Of a stretch of DNA of 64,000 nt, positions 8,401 through 14,976 are shown one piece after another. The position numbers and the translations under genes were made by a program. Every line of letters starts with the position of its first letter. Position 1 is the stretch's first letter. The notes under the pieces were generated by a model. It made no database searches, was not told the DNA's origin, and worked only from the letters and a program-made list of their open reading frames with translations. The DNA comes from Acetobacterium woodii DSM 1030. GTDB lineage: Bacteria; Bacillota; Clostridia; Eubacteriales; Eubacteriaceae. The DNA is taken from NCBI RefSeq assembly GCF_000247605.1, contig NC_016894.1, positions 1,302,001 through 1,366,000 on the forward strand, written 5' to 3'.

Positions 8401-10478
8401 GGCCAATGAATAGTACCTCAACTAATTCAGGTGGGTGGAATTTATCATCATTACGGTCTTGGACAAACGCAACACTTTTAGATGAGTTGCCAATATCAAT
8501 TCAAAATAAAATAAAAGCTGTTACAAAAGCTACTTCGGGTGGTTATTATTCAAAAAGCATTGTTAATTCGACGGATAAAGTGTTTTTATTTTCGGACGTT
8601 GAATTGTTTGGAAAAAGTAACACATTTTTTTATTCAGTCGATGGAGAAGGAACGCAGTATCAAATATTTACCGATAATGCAAGTCGCATTAAAAAGTTAA
8701 ATAATGGCGCTGGAACAGAAAGCTTCTATTGGTTAAGATCGCCGGCAACAGGTTTAATGTCAAGCAATGATATGAGTTTTCTGGCAGTTGCAACGGCACC
8801 GTTTTCAGGAGATTATGGAACGGGTCAAGCGTCACAAAATCTTGCTATCTGTTTTGGCTTTTGCATGGGAACCGCCAAAGACATGCCGAATCAAGGTACT
8901 GCGCTAAAAGATTGCTCTTGGCAACAGATAGCTAATGTCGCATCTGCCGGAAAGGGCGATGATTATTGGAACATAGGTGATACAAAGGATATGGTATGGT
9001 CTCAGACATTAGTGACTATGGAGATTTTTGATTTTAACCATGACGATAAAAGTGATGGAACAGGGAAAACCAATATTACTTTTGGTACAAAAAATTTAGT
9101 AACTTCTCAAATGTGGATGAATACATCAAATACCAATTACTATGGTTGGGATGGATCAACAGTGAGAGGTTGGTTAGAAGGAATAAGCACCACAAACTCC
9201 GGCACGACATACGCAACAGGAGCCGGTTCACTCTATTCGTATATACAGAATGATACGATAAAATCAAATATCATCTCTGTAAAAAAACAGACCAGTTTTG
9301 GATTTAATGACATGGTCGTCAAACCATCGAATGATAAGTTGTTTTTATTCAGCGATGAGGAAGTATTTGGAACCAATCATACATATTCACAGGTGGGAGA
9401 AGGGACTCTGTACCCAATATTTACAGACAATGCCTCGAGGTTAAAATACTATCCGAATGGTTCAGTTGGTTATTGGTGGCTACGCTCGCCAAATATTGCA
9501 AATGATCAAATGTTTTATGGTGTTTTCAATGATGGTAGTCCAATATACTTTGGATCAAGCCAAACATGCGGTGTAGCCTTCGGCTTCTGTTTTGGTACGG
9601 CACCTAAATACACAGTAACATTCGACTCCCAAGGTGGAACAGCAGTAACACCCAAAACTGCCGAAATTAATACAACAATTACTGTCCCGTACCCTCCCAC
9701 AAAATTTGATCAAACTTTTGCTGGATGGTTTAAAGATGCAACCGGAACGATGGAATGGAATTTTACCACGGATAAGGTTACTGGACCAACAACGCTTTAT
9801 GCGAAATGGATAACCTTGCCGGCAATCGGTACATCATTGGAAGCTTGCTCATGGGATCAGATCGCTTATATCTCTAAGGTTGGGTTAGCCGATTCTTTCT
9901 TTGATGTAGGAGATACTAAAAATATCACGCTTTCAACCAATGAGGTATTAACCATGCAAATTTACGGCTTTGATCACGATGATAAAAGTGATGGCAGTGG
10001 AAAGGCGGGGATTACGTTTGGGACTAAAGATTTGATGGTCGCACGACAAACATTGAGCACGAATGGCGATAATAGCTGGTCAACGTCGGCTTTACGATCG
10101 TGGCTGAACGATACATTGACAACTCAATTGCCGAACCAAATTCCTGTAAAATCTGTAATAAAGAAAACTGGTGTAGGTAATGGAGCGGTGTCAGGAATTG
10201 TTACTACATCTGAAAAAGTATTTTTATTCTCGGAAGTAGAAATGTTTGGATCAGATATCCAGTCGATAGCTGGTGAAGGTTCAAAATATCCGATATTTAG
10301 TGATGGTACGAGAAGAATAAAAAAACTTAATAATGGATCTGGATTAATAGAAGTATACTGCTCACGATCTCCTTATTTAGGTTGGTCAAACAGGATAACA
10401 GGAGTAAATCTGTCAGGTGATATTTATAATAATTGGCCAAGTATAAATTGGGGTATTACCTTCGGATTCTGTGTTTAA
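2418..10478 (+). CDS. Giant secreted repeat protein (List-Bact/InlB-B repeats and five DUF6273-like domains)
   Basis: The start at 2418 is set by the SD GGGAGG 6-7 nt upstream and gives a clear signal peptide (basic KLFRRTK, a Leu-rich core, cut near VLA). The mature protein is about 2,660 residues. After a unique N-terminal region (to about residue 660) come about twelve Listeria-Bacteroides-type repeats, each ending in YAKW or FAKW (residues 665-1250 and in later linkers). Five copies of a DUF6273-like domain (about 1252-1473, 1619-1845, 1918-2155, 2158-2395, 2468-2686) share W-x-QI/V, IG-x-TK-[DN]-[MI], FG and a final CFGF-type strand. No LPXTG or membrane anchor is seen, so it is probably released or held non-covalently. 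A role in donor-recipient adhesion is inferred from its position in the ICE. Confidence 0.85.
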   Translation: MEKTKLFRRTKLLLLMLLLCFMAIGQAVLALDNTSTVGSGTTNTTDAFYYSDQYMWKVSLFVAKADTVNRAESSINDFHRIGNEAVYLSPASSWSQWAGGSRPSHISSLLFSKENKIDTLNELNTKGGDVNALDPVTLTNINGVNRILGVPKLPYPPQMCDGMLFSNGVVDSRYVSSLADVTNYFNNSDTINGVLYYYANQQGKTPQQLVSEMEFTINGETRTGWNPEGILPKSINGNSTNQVEWLIVYEPCTIVYTRDTSKWQENNQWYKGFVLSATDFAVTQLSHQFDWRYDETRMSSWAGQQPDAWLPNSMRLHVARLSHLVVGNSVIIKDSWYGLEAGNGVDPNAAVPYNRWSSVNELKYGGWGMSMWEKPITYDDAINYDFNENTDIIYASNIYSNVNTAPGDELTVTYEINGESYTDTVIAPMKTQVLSYFKWHTPAVDSVTSYDLKITVSPYPKGTIGADGNEYVHKTITVRPLEEKTPPDPKVGDTLPTDFNKDVENNVPDSHVSDDTVKETDVPTIKSITEVSKAPYFYGEKVTLDIVTNRTTQSIDFRNTQTGDSRQLTGESVGNGILLSRFENKLDNTITWEMAFTMANFGPNIYGVTPASTEKGVGKEVLYALELSTDPDKPVIYDADILPKPEDRDFYYLYTDTKSPDLEYMIYYNTDGGTKIEPHKVKANTFLPVPEVPEKEGYIFSGWYKDNNFTELWDFDHTRIRGVSTLYAKWTIQTFNVSFNNSGKGNLVASQTVEYGQNIIEPERLVANGYIFEGWSTDSSLTTLFDFDNDVVKSDLTLFAKWTPEKYLVGFEENGGRLIEDQLLDYDALVTEPTTERPGYTFKGWFKDSALTSPWHFLFDHVTGNMVLYAKWEANPSNIVFEENGGTETADLNGVTDQEITDREMPVITRVGYTLKGWFEQADFSGDAVTELPVKFPVDGVTYYAKWEANPSNIVFKENGGTETADLNGVTDQEITDREMPVITRLGYTLKGWFEQADFSGDAVTELPAKFPVDGVTYYAKWEANPSVIVFEENGGTETADLNGVTDQKITAREMPVITRLGYTLKGWFEQDDFSGTAITELPAKYPVDGITYYAKWEANPSTITFISNGGSPVSDLVGVTDQEITDTTMPASTREHYTLDGWYINADLSGEVITALPAKYPVDGITYYAKWTPVKYTVSFDAMGGSAVLAQQIDYDTYATTPETPSRDGFVFKGWFKESACTNAWNFETEKITGDVTIFAKWEEGIPGPEVPLNDWSWEQINKIAELGLGESYFDIGEEKNITLSTGEVLTLQIYGFNHDTLMGGSGKTNITFGTKHLMDNLYQMNNCMVNSAYEAGCDYSRTTLRSYLNNGLTTQMPSSLQSIIKHVSKASVIFSSASQTVEYGNSGEFVFVFSSQEFNGESKYQIFKNGASVNKTYRNGESYPYWSRDFQGSWPEGYGKYTTMPWVAFSENSAGLQDWRGLCFGFAIGNAPTNTYTVAYNTNGGSAIANTTATLNTTISAPTVPIKSGYTLSSWYKDAGMTQKWDFANDKVTGNMTLYAKWGAQITFDSQGGTTVAPGKVEIGSLVVQPPSPSRDGYFFKGWFKESACLSAWNFATDRPTQNQTLYAKWEAGLPGPEVPLENWSWDQINRVAELGLAENYFVIGETKDIVMNGEILTLQIYGFNHDVLSDNTGNKTNITFGLRKPLNTTKAMSSTLYNYGGWNASPVRSWVNGEVYNQLSSDLRNIIKTVNKNTSGGADSPSIITSQDKLFLFSEVEITGKILGQSYYGEGEKYPIFTNDASRVKVRSTGFYPENSHWWSRSPIPSVDQYYVSIIPNGQTGATGASTNNFGIVFGFAIGNASTNSYKITYESNGGTAIAETSATLNTTITVPNAPTKINAIFDGWYKDSAFVSKWDFDNDKVTGSTTLYAKWSSLPTIGTPLADCTWDQVAAVADAGLGDVYWDIGDTKDMTLTTGEVVTMQIYDFDHDDLSSGSAKANITFGTKNLMADTRPMNSTSTNSGGWNLSSLRSWTNATLLDELPISIQNKIKAVTKATSGGYYSKSIVNSTDKVFLFSDVELFGKSNTFFYSVDGEGTQYQIFTDNASRIKKLNNGAGTESFYWLRSPATGLMSSNDMSFLAVATAPFSGDYGTGQASQNLAICFGFCMGTAKDMPNQGTALKDCSWQQIANVASAGKGDDYWNIGDTKDMVWSQTLVTMEIFDFNHDDKSDGTGKTNITFGTKNLVTSQMWMNTSNTNYYGWDGSTVRGWLEGISTTNSGTTYATGAGSLYSYIQNDTIKSNIISVKKQTSFGFNDMVVKPSNDKLFLFSDEEVFGTNHTYSQVGEGTLYPIFTDNASRLKYYPNGSVGYWWLRSPNIANDQMFYGVFNDGSPIYFGSSQTCGVAFGFCFGTAPKYTVTFDSQGGTAVTPKTAEINTTITVPYPPTKFDQTFAGWFKDATGTMEWNFTTDKVTGPTTLYAKWITLPAIGTSLEACSWDQIAYISKVGLADSFFDVGDTKNITLSTNEVLTMQIYGFDHDDKSDGSGKAGITFGTKDLMVARQTLSTNGDNSWSTSALRSWLNDTLTTQLPNQIPVKSVIKKTGVGNGAVSGIVTTSEKVFLFSEVEMFGSDIQSIAGEGSKYPIFSDGTRRIKKLNNGSGLIEVYCSRSPYLGWSNRITGVNLSGDIYNNWPSINWGITFGFCV
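5034..5933 (+). repeat. Four tandem 225-bp units inside the giant gene
   Basis: Units begin at 5034, 5259, 5484 and 5709, each exactly 225 bp (75 codons). The first three are nearly identical at DNA level, with only scattered substitutions. The fourth has diverged. Each encodes one InlB-B-like repeat ending with YYAKWEANPS or a variant. Exact phase and high identity indicate recent unequal recombination. Confidence 0.9.
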
Positions 10479-10499
10479 AATTTATAATAACTGTTAGTT

Positions 10500-10523
10500 A
10501 AAGGGGATCTTCGGGTCCCTTTT
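10500..10523 (+). terminator. Intrinsic terminator with UUCG tetraloop
   Basis: AAAGGGGATC and GGTCCCTTT pair almost fully around a C(TTCG)G loop, ending in TTTT. It lies 22 bp after the stop of the giant gene. Confidence 0.75.
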
Positions 10524-10678
10524 GCGTTTAGGCGGAAAATATTGAATCATATGGTGGACCTTTTACAACTACTGGTTATAGCGTTTTTTTCGTATTTTGT
10601 ATGGGGAACGCCAGTTAAAAAACTGTAACTTTCGAAATGTAAGAAGATTTTCCAGTAAGTAGTAATAAACATAAAAAA
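10524..10678. other. Non-coding spacer
   Basis: This AT-rich stretch lies between the terminator of the giant gene and the hairpin ahead of the next gene. I see no convincing ORF with an SD and no clear promoter pair. Confidence 0.4.
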
Positions 10679-10719
10679 AAGAAGTGATCGAGGATAAATT
10701 CTAAACTCGATCACTTCTT
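10679..10719 (+). promoter_or_regulatory. Perfect 14-bp inverted repeat directly upstream of SD
   Basis: AAGAAGTGATCGAG (10679-10692) and CTCGATCACTTCTT (10706-10719) are perfect complements around a 13-nt loop. The SD AGAAGGAG follows at once and ATG is at 10734. Eight A precede the left arm, so on the minus strand it would be a classical terminator. On the plus strand it could be a 5' UTR stabiliser, a weak terminator or an operator. Confidence 0.6.
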
Positions 10720-10733
10720 AAGAAGGAGATAAA

Positions 10734-11501
10734 ATGAATGAAAAAAATGACGAAAATGATCAAAACATAAATTACCGTATAAATCGCATACAGTCGTTAT
10801 TAGTGATTGTAGTTTGCGAAATACTGCTATTATTTTTTAAGGGCAGCATTTTAAGTTTTCTTATTTTTATTGGGTTGATAATAATCATTAGAAAAAGAAT
10901 TGAAAAATCGAAACATAAAGAAAATGATTCGCTTGTCTTAAAGAATATTGCAACAATTTTGTTAGTTCTAATCATCGTCGTGATTCCGCTTACTAAAGCG
11001 GGAAATATTCGGATTCAAAAAATGAATTACCTGAATCATATCAAATCAGTTGAGGTTACGACAGATAATCTAGTTGACAGTTATGTCGGAATGGCGGTGC
11101 AGACAAATCCTTTTTTAGCGGGTGTAAATTTGAATGTTATTGAAACGATTGAGCAATCAAATATAGCGATTCATACAATCAACTTTAAGCCTGATGGCGT
11201 CTATGAAACATTGACACTGGATAGTGAAGGTGAACAATTAGAATCTGGTATCTATCAACTTGTTGGGAATCAATTAACGATTCAGCTTAATGGCAATACA
11301 AAAATATATGCCGTGGAGATCAAAGAAAACTCCTATCTGGATGACGATGAGCCAATCAAATTTTTAAATCTTTACAGTGATGAAACGCTTCAAACCAATA
11401 TTTTTTCAGGAATCGCTACGGGTTCAAATGACGTTGAGTTTTTTACACACGCAATGGGAGTCATTGATCAATCTGAATTAACAGATGAAACCGATGAATA
11501 G
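10734..11501 (+). CDS. Membrane protein with C-terminal beta-rich domain, unknown function
   Basis: The 255-residue product starts 6 nt after AGAAGGAG. Three hydrophobic segments are visible in the first 100 residues (about 20-34, 38-51, 70-88), followed by an extracytoplasmic domain. The part around FKPDGVYETLTLDSEG to IYQLVGNQLTI resembles the short lipocalin-like stress or turnover domain also seen in the lipoprotein at 22034. The protein ends SELTDETDE. No enzyme motif is recognised. It heads a run of closely spaced membrane and secretion genes. Confidence 0.65.
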   Translation: MNEKNDENDQNINYRINRIQSLLVIVVCEILLLFFKGSILSFLIFIGLIIIIRKRIEKSKHKENDSLVLKNIATILLVLIIVVIPLTKAGNIRIQKMNYLNHIKSVEVTTDNLVDSYVGMAVQTNPFLAGVNLNVIETIEQSNIAIHTINFKPDGVYETLTLDSEGEQLESGIYQLVGNQLTIQLNGNTKIYAVEIKENSYLDDDEPIKFLNLYSDETLQTNIFSGIATGSNDVEFFTHAMGVIDQSELTDETDE

Positions 11502-11513
11502 AAAGGACTAGAA

Positions 11514-11810
11514 ATGATTAAAAAAGAAATTAAAAACGAAGGTATTTATTTTGGTTTGCCAAAGAGCAACAAAGACATAATTATTGATAAGTTTCCAAAG
11601 CGTAAAAACCGTGGTAAAAATTTAATTGTGCTTGGCGAAGTTGGTGAGACGAAAAAAAGAACGGCATGCTTTATTGAAGAAGCGATTAATAATGGGGAAA
11701 ATTTACTATTTATCGATCCGAAATCGGAGTACGAAAAAGTGAAGGATATAGATTTTAATATCCGAATATTTGAAGAAGGCGGAGACTTAAATGAAAGAAA
11801 GGATTGTTAA
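11514..11810 (+). CDS. Small degenerate P-loop protein resembling a VirD4/TraG fragment
   Basis: This 98-residue protein contains GEVGETKKRT (about residues 43-52) where coupling ATPases carry a Walker A, and LLFIDPKSEYEKV (about residues 69-81), which matches the strand-DPKxE segment following Walker A in VirD4-like and VirB4-like ATPases. The Gly-Lys-Thr/Ser core is lost (GETKK). There is no room for the rest of an ATPase. It may be a decayed remnant or a small protein that mimics part of the coupling ATPase. The SD AAAGGA lies upstream of ATG 11514, and its end overlaps the next gene by 20 bp. Confidence 0.5.
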   Translation: MIKKEIKNEGIYFGLPKSNKDIIIDKFPKRKNRGKNLIVLGEVGETKKRTACFIEEAINNGENLLFIDPKSEYEKVKDIDFNIRIFEEGGDLNERKDC

Positions 11811-12345
11811 AATGGTTCGAAGGATGCGAAAAGGTTTGGGAAAAGCAGTGCAAAAGATTGTTTTTTCGCCAACGTTACGAAGAACTAATTCACGAATTGC
11901 AGCGATAACAGTTCTTACCTATTTGTTTCTTCTCATTGTTGGTTTGGTGGAAATTGTAAACACCGGACAAAATAACTTATCAGAAATTCCGGGAGCGATG
12001 GATTCGTTACTTTTTATTGTCTACTTATTTGTTTTTTTCTATGAATTTTTCATTGAAGGATTCTTTTCGCGGGAAACGATGTTCATGGTGGATTTTCCGA
12101 CCAAATATTTCTTGTTTTTCATTGTATATTATTTGGCGATGGGCTTTTTCTGGCAAGTATTGTATGCAAGCATTTTTTTGACAGCAGAATATGATGTTTT
12201 AAATTTGTTTTTGTTTCCAGTAATGATAAGCATCCTGTCATTAATTATTGATGCTTCAATTGTAATAGGCCAAAGACGAATTGCAAAAATGACAGAGGGC
12301 GTGATTAAAAAAATGAAAGAGAAGCAGGGAGGTTTAAATGAATAA
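11791..12345 (+). CDS. Polytopic membrane protein of the conjugation locus
   Basis: The start at 11791 lies inside the end of the previous ORF, preceded by GGCGGAG. The 184-residue product has a very basic N-terminus (about 35 residues) and four hydrophobic segments, and ends in a charged KKMKEKQGG helix. No family is recognised. It overlaps the following gene by 8 bp, which indicates translational coupling. It may be a channel or scaffold component of the secretion apparatus, but this is inferred from position only. Confidence 0.6.
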   Translation: MKERIVKMVRRMRKGLGKAVQKIVFSPTLRRTNSRIAAITVLTYLFLLIVGLVEIVNTGQNNLSEIPGAMDSLLFIVYLFVFFYEFFIEGFFSRETMFMVDFPTKYFLFFIVYYLAMGFFWQVLYASIFLTAEYDVLNLFLFPVMISILSLIIDASIVIGQRRIAKMTEGVIKKMKEKQGGLNE

Positions 12346-13606
12346 ACGAATCATAGTGCTTTTGCTTTGTGTGTTTTTGGGGATCGTATTGATCCCCTTT
12401 GACGTGTTAGCAGAGAATAGCCCGGAGGTTATCTCGGCTTCGGGGACTGAATGGGGAAGTGATCTGGATAATATTGTGATTACCATTCACACCAACAAAG
12501 ATGTGGATCAGATCATTTTAAACAGTGGCCAGGGTGAGTTGATTCTATCGCCGGAGACAAATTACAGTGAAGATGATCTACGGGGAAATAATGAAGTCAT
12601 GGACATGAATGGGGATCTGGAAGTGGATCGTCAGGATTATGAGATTCTAAAAAAACATGTCGAAGGGGGCTGTCGTGATTATACGAGTACGGTGCGTTGT
12701 TCGCATTGCGGAGCAGCGGATATCAACGGTGATGGGGTGATTGATGAAGCGGATCTGCAAATGGTCGATGATCACATCACCGGGAAATGTTCACTTGAGG
12801 ATTGCTATTTCCATGGAACGCGGACTTACCGGGAAGAAACGGAGGACGGCTTTACCTGGACATTTCATTACACCCCCACCATTGCGGGGACGGATACCAT
12901 GACGCTGACGCCTCAGGCAGTGACATCGACAGGGACCCGAAGTGGTGACGTTCAAACCGTGGTGATTAAAAGTGAAGAATATAAAAATCCAGAGATTTTG
13001 CGTTACGGATTGGTACCGAATCAGAATAAATACCTGATTGGATCAACGGTTACTGTTTATGCTGTGACTCCGCTGGAAACGGATAAGGTTGCTTTTACCT
13101 GTGGATCTGAAACCAGGGAAACGGATACATGGACGGCTATTGATTATGACGTATCCGAAAAAACATGGCGTCAAAGTTTTGTGGTGAATACTGTCGGGAT
13201 GACGGGTTTTACCATTACCGGTTATGGTAAACAATCAAATAACGGTTTTATCGCTGGGGAAACGGCCACTTTTAAAGAGCAGATCGTTGATCCGCAGGTA
13301 ATCAGCACGAATCGATCGGTGGTGACGCATGTCGATACCTGGGCAACATCCAGTACCGATGAAGATGGCAATGTGACAACGACGGTTCATTATCATTACT
13401 GGTATACGATCACGGTAACAGCGACCTGCAATGGGGATACGGATTATGTAGTCTTTCATACACCATCCGGCTCGGTTTCGGATTATTCCTATGCTTCAAG
13501 TGGTGGTAATAAAAACTTCAGTACGAGTTGGACAAGTGAAAACAGTGGAGAGACAGCTTCGGCCAATGCCTATGCAACGATTGTTGTCTATCCATCTGAT
13601 TTTTAG
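12338..13606 (+). CDS. Secreted dockerin-like protein with beta-sandwich domains
   Basis: A signal peptide (MNKRIIVLLL to VLA) is followed by a short beta domain and then two EF-hand-like loops, DMNGDLEVDRQD and DINGDGVIDEAD, separated by a Cys-rich linker (CRDYTSTVRCSHCG). This is the layout of a type I dockerin, placed unusually near the N-terminus (about residues 88-145). The rest is Ig-like and Thr/Ser-rich, with a segment rich in His, Trp and Tyr (HYHYWYTITV). Dockerins bind calcium and cohesins; no cohesin is visible here. The SD GGGAGG precedes ATG 12338. It is a likely extracellular component of the ICE surface complex. Confidence 0.7.
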   Translation: MNKRIIVLLLCVFLGIVLIPFDVLAENSPEVISASGTEWGSDLDNIVITIHTNKDVDQIILNSGQGELILSPETNYSEDDLRGNNEVMDMNGDLEVDRQDYEILKKHVEGGCRDYTSTVRCSHCGAADINGDGVIDEADLQMVDDHITGKCSLEDCYFHGTRTYREETEDGFTWTFHYTPTIAGTDTMTLTPQAVTSTGTRSGDVQTVVIKSEEYKNPEILRYGLVPNQNKYLIGSTVTVYAVTPLETDKVAFTCGSETRETDTWTAIDYDVSEKTWRQSFVVNTVGMTGFTITGYGKQSNNGFIAGETATFKEQIVDPQVISTNRSVVTHVDTWATSSTDEDGNVTTTVHYHYWYTITVTATCNGDTDYVVFHTPSGSVSDYSYASSGGNKNFSTSWTSENSGETASANAYATIVVYPSDF

Positions 13607-13615
13607 GAGGGATTT

Positions 13616-14542
13616 ATGAAAAATCTTAGGTTGAGCAGAATTTTGATTCTGCTTTTTTTTATGTTTTTAAGTACGGGGGTAGGGGTGCAGGCATCGGAAC
13701 AGGATATCGTGATGATCGTTCAATCAGAGAGTGCGAATTCTTTTGTGATTACGGCCTATGATCCGGTTGGTGGTGGTTACGTCGGAGATTTAATGAGCAA
13801 AGTTTGGTCGGCTAAAAACGGCCAGGATGACGTAAAAACCCAGACGCTTAATTATGCCGATGGGAAATACACCTTAACGATTTCAAATACGGATCATAAC
13901 AATGACAAAGGACAGTATTTTATCGAACTTTCGGGACCATCGGGGTTATTAAAAAGTGATTTTACAACACTCACAGTGGATGGGAATGAATGGATTCGTT
14001 ATCGCTATGATGGCAGTGGAAACCTTCAAAAAATGATCTGTCGGGCGGTACTTACGATTGATGAAAAGGTGGAGAACTCAACTCAGGAAGCGAATAGCGG
14101 GACTGATTTTAAAAGCGGTTACGGTTATACCACAACCTATCAAACCAGTGTCACCAGTAACATCGAAGTGGAAGCCGAAAAAGCTTTAACCGGTGCTGGC
14201 AGTTCACGAATTCTATTTCCGGAATTCAATTTTAACAAGGGCGTCACATTAAGTGATGGCTTTAACCAGTACAATCGCTTAACTGATTGTACCAATCGGG
14301 AAAATGTAAGTAATATTGCCAACTCGGTGCTGGAATTAAAAACAAATCCATTTTCAGCCAGTGATAAACGGGTGCATTTCACCCCGATCTGGTATCCAGA
14401 TCAGACTAAATATATCGTCTATGCCGAAGTGTTGGATGCCTGGACACCTGCAGGAATGCTTTCAACGGTTGTGACGGATACCTTTACGGTAGACGGAAAT
14501 GTTTATGATGACTGGCAGGTGAATAATAAAAGGGTGCAATAA
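13616..14542 (+). CDS. Secreted protein of unknown function
   Basis: A strong SD (AGGAGGG) lies 6 nt before the ATG. The signal peptide (basic KNLRLSR, hydrophobic core, cut near VQA) leads into a 280-residue, mostly beta-type mature protein without Cys clusters or recognised catalytic motifs. The gene follows the dockerin-like gene by 9 bp, so the two secreted products are probably co-expressed and could act together at the cell surface. Confidence 0.65.
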   Translation: MKNLRLSRILILLFFMFLSTGVGVQASEQDIVMIVQSESANSFVITAYDPVGGGYVGDLMSKVWSAKNGQDDVKTQTLNYADGKYTLTISNTDHNNDKGQYFIELSGPSGLLKSDFTTLTVDGNEWIRYRYDGSGNLQKMICRAVLTIDEKVENSTQEANSGTDFKSGYGYTTTYQTSVTSNIEVEAEKALTGAGSSRILFPEFNFNKGVTLSDGFNQYNRLTDCTNRENVSNIANSVLELKTNPFSASDKRVHFTPIWYPDQTKYIVYAEVLDAWTPAGMLSTVVTDTFTVDGNVYDDWQVNNKRVQ

Positions 14543-14560
14543 AAATAGAAGGAGGAAAAC

Positions 14561-14704
14561 ATGAAAAATCAGCAGGGGCGGGCAGGCGATTTCCCCCCGG
14601 AAAGCAAGGGCAGTCGCATCTCAAAGACCTATTTATATTATGACGAGGTTTCGATCACGGAGAGCGAATATCATCAGTTATTAAAAACTAAAAGCAGCCG
14701 GTGA
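14561..14704 (+). CDS. Small 47-residue protein
   Basis: A strong AAGGAGG lies 6 nt upstream of the ATG. The product is basic at the N-terminus and contains SKTYLYYDEVSITESEYHQLL. The stop overlaps the GTG of the next ORF (GTGA), as in other coupled genes here. No family is recognised. The RBS and coupling support a real gene. Confidence 0.5.
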   Translation: MKNQQGRAGDFPPESKGSRISKTYLYYDEVSITESEYHQLLKTKSSR

Positions 14705-14976
14705 TTGAGATGGGGAAACGCGATGAACCCTATTACCGATTTAAGTTGTTAAAAAGTGTTGGACGATGGAATTTATTTTATGATCAGGAAAGTCAGAGTG
14801 TCCCATATGTGGTGATTGAAAAAAAGAAAAATTGGCCGCAAAAAACGGTTGATTTAATGAATGTCAAGGCGGTTTTATTTTCCAGTGAAAAGCTGGTTGA
14901 TGAATATTTAAAAATTCAAAACAAGGAGAAGGAATATGAGTCAAGCAAAAGCAAATCAGGAACCAATGAACTTTAG
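14701..14976 (+). CDS. Small soluble protein, unknown function
   Basis: It starts with GTG 14701, which overlaps the upstream stop; ATG 14710 is an alternative. The 91-residue product is charged and shows no membrane segment. Its central WNLFYDQESQSVPYVVIE looks like a short beta hairpin. The last 14 codons overlap the following gene in another frame. Its role in the operon is unknown. Confidence 0.5.
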   Translation: MIEMGKRDEPYYRFKLLKSVGRWNLFYDQESQSVPYVVIEKKKNWPQKTVDLMNVKAVLFSSEKLVDEYLKIQNKEKEYESSKSKSGTNEL

